DNA from: Actinomycetota bacterium
GTDB lineage: Bacteria > Actinomycetota > CADDZG01 > WHSQ01
DNA: 37,137 nucleotides
Assembly: GCA_016649855.1 (NCBI GenBank)
Contig: JAENWQ010000003.1
Coordinates: 1 to 37,137, forward strand
Direction: 5' to 3'
The notes under the pieces were generated by a model. That model was not told the DNA's origin. It saw only the letters and a program-made list of their open reading frames with translations, and did no database searches. This document shows positions 33,301 to 37,137 of the stretch, piece after piece; the stretch's first letter is position 1, and every line of letters begins with the position of its first letter. The translations under genes and the position numbers were made by a program.

Positions 33301-33939
33301 TTGTTCTTGCCCCTCCTCGGAGCACAAAGCGCTCCTCCGATGACGACCCCTGGAGCCACCCCTCCACTTGTACGGCGAGCTCTGAAACTCGAATATTTCA
33401 CGATCACCTGGAACGCCGTTGAAGGCATGGTTGCAGTCGGAGCGGGCATCGCCGCGGGGTCGATCGCGCTCGTGGGCTTCGGATTCGATTCGTCGATCGA
33501 AGGCTTCGCCGCATCCGTTGTGGTGTGGCAACTCCGTGGCGCCCAGGATGGGGAACGCGAACAGCGGGCTCTGAGGCTCATTGCGGTGACCTTCTTCATC
33601 CTCGCCGGATACGTCATCTTCGAGTCGGTGCGTGACCTCGTCACCAACTCCGAGCCAGAGACCTCGACCGTTGGGATTGTCGTCGCGATCGTCTCGTTGA
33701 TCGTGATGCCGACCCTCGGCTTCGCCAAGAAGCGCTTGGCCGAGCAGATGGGTAGCCAGGTTCTGCGGGCGGATGCTGCTGAGACGTTCCTGTGTTCCTG
33801 GCTCTCGCTGATCCTCCTCGTCGGTCTTGCCCTCAACGCGACGGTTGGTTGGTGGTGGGCCGACCCGCTTGCAGCCCTCGGCATCGCCGCGCTCGCGGTC
33901 CGTGAAGGCAAAGAGGCCTGGGAGGCAAGAACAACTTGA
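33301..33939 (+). CDS. Cation-diffusion-facilitator-like membrane protein (TMEM163-like)
   Basis: 212 residues with about five hydrophobic segments. LVGFGFDSSIEGFAASVVVW in the second segment and LRADAAETFLCSWLS...NATVGWWWADPLAAL at the end carry the Asp residues expected for metal binding in CDF-type proteins. There is no C-terminal cytoplasmic domain. Homologues are common in actinobacteria and are annotated as cation transporters; the transported ion is unknown. TTG 33301 has GGAG four bases upstream; in-frame ATG 33340 is an alternative with a poor ribosome site. Lying between rnj and ftsK, it may be an insertion into a conserved block. Confidence 0.75.
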   Translation: MFLPLLGAQSAPPMTTPGATPPLVRRALKLEYFTITWNAVEGMVAVGAGIAAGSIALVGFGFDSSIEGFAASVVVWQLRGAQDGEREQRALRLIAVTFFILAGYVIFESVRDLVTNSEPETSTVGIVVAIVSLIVMPTLGFAKKRLAEQMGSQVLRADAAETFLCSWLSLILLVGLALNATVGWWWADPLAALGIAALAVREGKEAWEARTT

Positions 33940-34034
33940 AATCCTGTTGCTCATGAGGCTTACTGTTACTGTTGTGCATCGCTGGTACGAATTAGGCGAA
34001 TCCGGCGACGAGACCGTGAGAGTAAGGGGAGCAG

Positions 34035-36434
34035 GTGGCGACACGCACGCGGCGGAAGCCTTCTTCTTCGGGTGCCCGGCGGAGCCCGGCGCGCTCCACC
34101 TCGCGACGACCTCGCTCGACCACGCGGCGTAAGCCGCCCGCCCGGCGCCGGGCGAAGGGGCCGTCCGCGGTTCAGACCGTGAGCCGGGCGTCGGCGTCCG
34201 CCGCCCGCTGGGGGATCGTCCACGTCCGCAACGCTCCGGCCGAGGTCTGGGGTCTCCTGATCGCCTTCGGCGGGGTCCTTTCTGGCCTCGGGATCTACGC
34301 GGATTCGGCCGGCCCCGCGGGGCGCTCTATCGAATGGATATCCCGTCTCCTCGTCGGGCGCCTGGCCTGGACCGTCCCGGCGCTCCTGGTGGCGGTCGGG
34401 GCTGCGGTGCTCATCCCACCGCTGCGCACGCACGCCGCGCGGATCGGGACCGGGTCGCTGCTGTGCGCGTTGTCCCTCGCGGGCATGACTCACATGTGGC
34501 AAGGCAACAAGCCCGTGACCGCCTCGCTCGAGAAGCTTCAGGGCCTCGCCGGGGTGCTCGGCGCTCTCGTCGCCAGGCCGCTCTCCGGTCTGATCGGTGG
34601 GTGGGCGATGTGGATCGTCCTCGTCCTCATGCTCGGCGTCGGCGTGATGGTTCTCAGCCGGACGTCGGTCGGAGCTCTGGTCGGGGCCGGCCGGGCCACC
34701 GGCCTCTGGGTGGTCGGGTTCCTCCGTGGCCTGGCCGACAGGACCGACGCATACGACGACGAGGCCGGCGAAGAGCTCGATGACTACGATGCCCCCGGGT
34801 ACGAGGTCGAGGTCCCCTACGCCGAGACCTCCGCTCCGGTCCCCGAGCAGCTCTACGACTACGCCGATGAGGTCGGCGCGCCGGTCAAGCGCGCGCCGAG
34901 CCCCGCGGTGCCGGGAGCAACGGGTAAGCCCGCCCAGCTCGCGATGCGGATGGGGCACGCCGGCAACTACAAGCTGCCCCCATTGGATCTGCTCCACCTC
35001 GGTGGCGGGACACAGGTTTCCGCGCGTTCGATCGAGGCGACCCAGCGCGCGCTCGAGGACACGCTCGCCGAGTTCGGCGTCGATGCGCGCGTGACGGGCT
35101 TCACCGCGGGACCTGCGGTGACCCGGTTCGAGATCGAGCTGGGTGCCGGCGTCAAGGTGAACCGAGTCCTCTCCCTCGCGAACGAGATCAAGTATTCGCT
35201 CGCGTCGGGCGAGCTGAGGTTCTTGGCCCCCATCCCTGGTCGCTCCGCGATCGGTGTCGAGGTTCCCAACAACCGGACGAACATCGTGACGCTCGGAGAC
35301 GTCTTGACCTCGAAGAAGGCGATGTCGGATCGTCATCCGCTGGCCGTCGTCCTCGGGATGGATATCGAAGGTCACGCGATGCTGACCAACGTCACGCAGT
35401 TCCCCCACCTGCTGATCGCCGGTGCGACGAACTCGGGTAAGTCATCGTGCATCAACTCGATGCTGACCTCGGTTCTGATGCGGGCCCGGCCCGATCAGGT
35501 GCGGATGATCCTGATCGACCCCAAGCGCGTCGAGCTCACTCACTTCGCCGGCGTCCCTCACCTCATCACTCCGGTGGTGACGAACCCGAAGAAGGCCGCC
35601 AGCGCGCTTCAGTGGGTCGTGCGCGAGATGGAGATGCGCTACGAGATGCTGGCCCAGTTCGGGATGCGCAACCTGGAGTCGTACAACGAAGCCGTCGCGC
35701 GCAAGGCGATCGGATCGGACGAGGGGGACAAGCCTCAGCAGTTGCCGTACATCCTAGTGGTTGTCGACGAGCTCTCGGATCTGATGATGGTCGCTCCACG
35801 TGACGTCGAGACTGCGATCTGCCGCATCGCCCAGATGGCCCGCGCCGTCGGCATCCACCTCATTATCGCTACTCAGCGTCCTTCGGTCGACGTCGTCACC
35901 GGTGTGATCAAAGCGAACGTTCCCTCGAGGCTTGCGTTCGGCGTGGCATCGCAACAGGACTCGCGCGTGATCCTCGATCAGGGCGGCGCCGAGAAGCTGA
36001 TCGGCAAGGGGGACATGTTGTTCCTCCACGCGTCGGCTCCGAAACCGATCCGCATCCAGGGTGCCTACGTGACTGAGAAGGAGGTCGCCGCGGTCGCCGG
36101 CTTCTGCAAGCGCCAGCGTGATCCGGAGTACATCGAAGGCGTTGCGGTCGAGGACCCGAAGTCTTCCGGAGGCATCTACGGCGGCGCCGGTAAGGACGAC
36201 GAGCTTCTCCAGGAGGCCCTCGGACTTGTGGTTCGTTCGAAGCTCGGATCGACCTCGATGCTCCAGCGCAAGCTCAAGGTCGGGTTCGCTCGTGCCGGTC
36301 GTCTCATGGATCTTCTCGAGCAGCGCGGCGTCGTGGGCGGGTCCCAGGGCTCCAAACCGCGTGACGTATTCATGACGATCGAGGAACTCGACGATCTGGA
36401 CGCTCCGGTCGACGAAGCCGCCCCGGACTACTAG
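34035..36434 (+). CDS. ftsK: DNA translocase FtsK/SpoIIIE
   Basis: 799 residues. A very basic Arg/Ser/Pro N-terminus (1-45), about four membrane segments (70-210), an acidic linker (235-290), then the motor: alpha/beta domains from about 315, Walker A GATNSGKS at 463-470, Walker B YILVVVDELSDLMM near 570, and RPSVDVVTGVIKANVPSRLAFGV. The C-terminal gamma winged helix starts near 725 (LLQEALGLVV...STSMLQRKLKVGFARAGRLMDLLEQRGVVG), so it should read KOPS-like sites. It pumps chromosome DNA at the septum and activates Xer recombination; xer is 25 kb upstream. GTG 34035 has AAGGGGAG upstream. Confidence 0.95.
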   Translation: MATRTRRKPSSSGARRSPARSTSRRPRSTTRRKPPARRRAKGPSAVQTVSRASASAARWGIVHVRNAPAEVWGLLIAFGGVLSGLGIYADSAGPAGRSIEWISRLLVGRLAWTVPALLVAVGAAVLIPPLRTHAARIGTGSLLCALSLAGMTHMWQGNKPVTASLEKLQGLAGVLGALVARPLSGLIGGWAMWIVLVLMLGVGVMVLSRTSVGALVGAGRATGLWVVGFLRGLADRTDAYDDEAGEELDDYDAPGYEVEVPYAETSAPVPEQLYDYADEVGAPVKRAPSPAVPGATGKPAQLAMRMGHAGNYKLPPLDLLHLGGGTQVSARSIEATQRALEDTLAEFGVDARVTGFTAGPAVTRFEIELGAGVKVNRVLSLANEIKYSLASGELRFLAPIPGRSAIGVEVPNNRTNIVTLGDVLTSKKAMSDRHPLAVVLGMDIEGHAMLTNVTQFPHLLIAGATNSGKSSCINSMLTSVLMRARPDQVRMILIDPKRVELTHFAGVPHLITPVVTNPKKAASALQWVVREMEMRYEMLAQFGMRNLESYNEAVARKAIGSDEGDKPQQLPYILVVVDELSDLMMVAPRDVETAICRIAQMARAVGIHLIIATQRPSVDVVTGVIKANVPSRLAFGVASQQDSRVILDQGGAEKLIGKGDMLFLHASAPKPIRIQGAYVTEKEVAAVAGFCKRQRDPEYIEGVAVEDPKSSGGIYGGAGKDDELLQEALGLVVRSKLGSTSMLQRKLKVGFARAGRLMDLLEQRGVVGGSQGSKPRDVFMTIEELDDLDAPVDEAAPDY

Positions 36435-36451
36435 GCCGCACTCGGGCGGCC
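36434..36451 (+). terminator. Hairpin directly after ftsK stop
   Basis: GGCCGC (36434-36439), loop ACTCGG, GCGGCC (36446-36451). It starts on the last base of the ftsK stop codon. No T-run follows, so it would be a weak intrinsic terminator of the kind often seen in GC-rich genomes. Confidence 0.4.
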
Positions 36452-36466
36452 GAGCGTCCTCCGGAA

Positions 36467-36507
36467 GGGCAGAAGGACATCCCTATCTATAATGGATGGT
36501 CCTGCCC
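36467..36507 (+). promoter_or_regulatory. Promoter of the HTH/RodZ-like gene with flanking inverted repeat
   Basis: A perfect TATAAT at 36488-36493, striking in this GC-rich DNA, with no recognisable -35 at 16-18 bases. It is bracketed by an inverted repeat: GGGCA...GGAC (36467-36478) and GTCC-TGCCC (36499-36507). The repeat is the right size and place for an operator, or an RNA hairpin if transcription starts further upstream. Confidence 0.55.
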
Positions 36508-36553
36508 CGTTCCCGGCGGCGCGATGCCGGAAGGGCCTAGGTGACGGAGGGAT

Positions 36554-37137
36554 ATGAACGAACCCCAGACCATGGGCGCATACCTCCGTGGTGCGCGGCG
36601 TAGACGACGCATCTCGATCGAGCGGGCTTCGGAGGACACAAAGATCCGGGCGGACTTCCTCATGCGGATGGAGTCCGACGAGTTCGACTTCCTCGCGCCC
36701 GCGTACGTGCGCGGCTTCCTCAAATCGTACGCGTTGTACCTGAGGGCCGACCCGGATCCACTGCTGCGGGAATTCGAACGTCGTTACGCGGTGACCCGCG
36801 TCGATCCGACCGAGTATCTGGTCAGGGAGCGCAAGAAGATGCCGAAGGAACGGAATCCGAGGAGCCGGTGGATCGTTGCGGCATCATCGGCCGCAGCGGT
36901 GCTCGTGATCCTCGCCCTTGTCGGGATCTCCCAAGGCGGAGGGAACGATCCGGCCGGCGGCGTCGACGACAACCCCAGCCCTACCGCGAGCGCGACCCCG
37001 TCCCCGTCCCTGACCCCGACGCCAGATCCTTCGGAGAGCGTGTCGCCCGGGCCGGATGACGATGGCGAGGTCGTGGTGAACGACGGCCTGCAGGTGAAGC
37101 TGGTGGCCGCCCGGGCCGAGTGCTGGGTCGAGGTGAC
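36554..37137 (+). CDS. RodZ-like helix-turn-helix membrane protein (3' end outside window)
   Basis: The frame is open to the window end (194 residues visible). An N-terminal Xre-type HTH (MGAYLRGARRRRRISIERA, TKIRADFLMRMESDEFDFL, AYVRGFLKSYALYL) is followed by a basic linker, one membrane helix (WIVAASSAAAVLVILALVGI, about 116-135), a Ser/Pro/Thr-rich outer linker (TASATPSPSLTPTPDPSESV) and the start of a beta-rich DUF4115-type domain (LQVKLVAARAECWVEV). RodZ links the MreB cytoskeleton to wall synthesis; actinobacterial homologues beside ftsK are little studied. GGAGG at 36546-36550 is close (3 bases) to the ATG. Confidence 0.85.
   Translation, partial: MNEPQTMGAYLRGARRRRRISIERASEDTKIRADFLMRMESDEFDFLAPAYVRGFLKSYALYLRADPDPLLREFERRYAVTRVDPTEYLVRERKKMPKERNPRSRWIVAASSAAAVLVILALVGISQGGGNDPAGGVDDNPSPTASATPSPSLTPTPDPSESVSPGPDDDGEVVVNDGLQVKLVAARAECWVEV

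Noticed and set aside
31458-33911. Very long minus-strand open frame (about 817 codons) opposite rnj and the transporter gene
   Set aside because: It mirrors a well-supported gene in a GC-rich genome where antisense frames lack stops; its composition is Arg/Asp/His-rich and it has no domain or ribosome site.
33958-33996. Promoter before ftsK (TTACTG repeats and TACGAAT)
   Set aside because: Spacings between candidate boxes are 14 or 20 bases, so no pair fits well.

Overview
The window is high-GC DNA, with third codon positions almost all G or C, from an actinobacterium (Actinomycetota). The main evidence is gene order. The run whiG-type sigma factor, rpsB, tsf, pyrH, frr, cdsA, dxr, rseP, ispG, then rimP, nusA, infB, ylxP-like, rbfA, nrnA, truB, ribF, rpsO, pnp, M16 peptidase, dapB, dapA, rnj, ftsK, HTH/RodZ-like follows the order I recall from Streptomyces and relatives. 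A 28-codon gene resembling the actinobacterial ribosomal protein bL37 also fits. Several details argue against a typical Streptomyces: a short EF-Ts, no ylxR between nusA and infB, an Arg/Gly-rich tail on PNPase and a repeat-bearing tail on S2. A less-studied actinobacterial lineage, perhaps known only from environmental genomes, is likely. This placement is inference, not a phylogeny.

Layout. (1) 1-5533 is the accessory part, a sulfur-metabolism operon. It holds the C-terminal end of a molybdopterin oxidoreductase, a TorD-like chaperone, a DsrE2-like protein, a TusA-like sulfur carrier, a metallo-beta-lactamase protein with two rhodanese domains, and a SulP anion transporter. The first five genes overlap or nearly touch, and SulP overlaps the fifth. 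(2) 5625-9967 holds comM-like, dprA, a Xer recombinase and a WhiG/FliA-type sigma factor. (3) 10157-17592 is a translation, envelope and isoprenoid block: S2, EF-Ts, UMP kinase, RRF, CdsA, DXR, RseP and IspG. (4) 17589-17675 is the tiny bL37-like gene on the minus strand, the only minus-strand gene I support. (5) 17838-25494 is the nusA-infB operon through ribF and rpsO. (6) 25725-33939 holds pnp, an M16 peptidase, dapB, a lipoprotein, dapA, RNase J and a cation-transporter-like membrane protein. (7) 34035-37137 holds ftsK and the start of a RodZ-like HTH membrane protein that runs off the window.

How it works together. Region 1 looks like cytoplasmic sulfane-sulfur handling (persulfide dioxygenase/rhodanese, TusA, DsrE2) feeding a quinone-linked Mo enzyme, perhaps a SoeA-like sulfite dehydrogenase, with a SulP transporter for sulfate or another anion. 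The rest is core information processing and lysine/peptidoglycan precursor synthesis. At least twelve gene junctions have a start codon overlapping the previous stop (ATGA, GTGA or TTGA), which implies extensive translational coupling. Regulatory structure is concentrated in four gaps: the rpsB leader, the bL37/rimP gap with a perfect 10-bp hairpin, the rpsO leader and rpsO-pnp gap with several hairpins, and the ftsK/RodZ gap with a perfect TATAAT. No gap between genes exceeds 250 bases. I saw no tRNA, rRNA, CRISPR array or insertion sequence.

I did not find a clearly new system. The items most worth following are the sulfur operon, the antisense bL37-like gene, the pnp leader and Gly/Arg tail, and the duplicated start region of the M16 peptidase.
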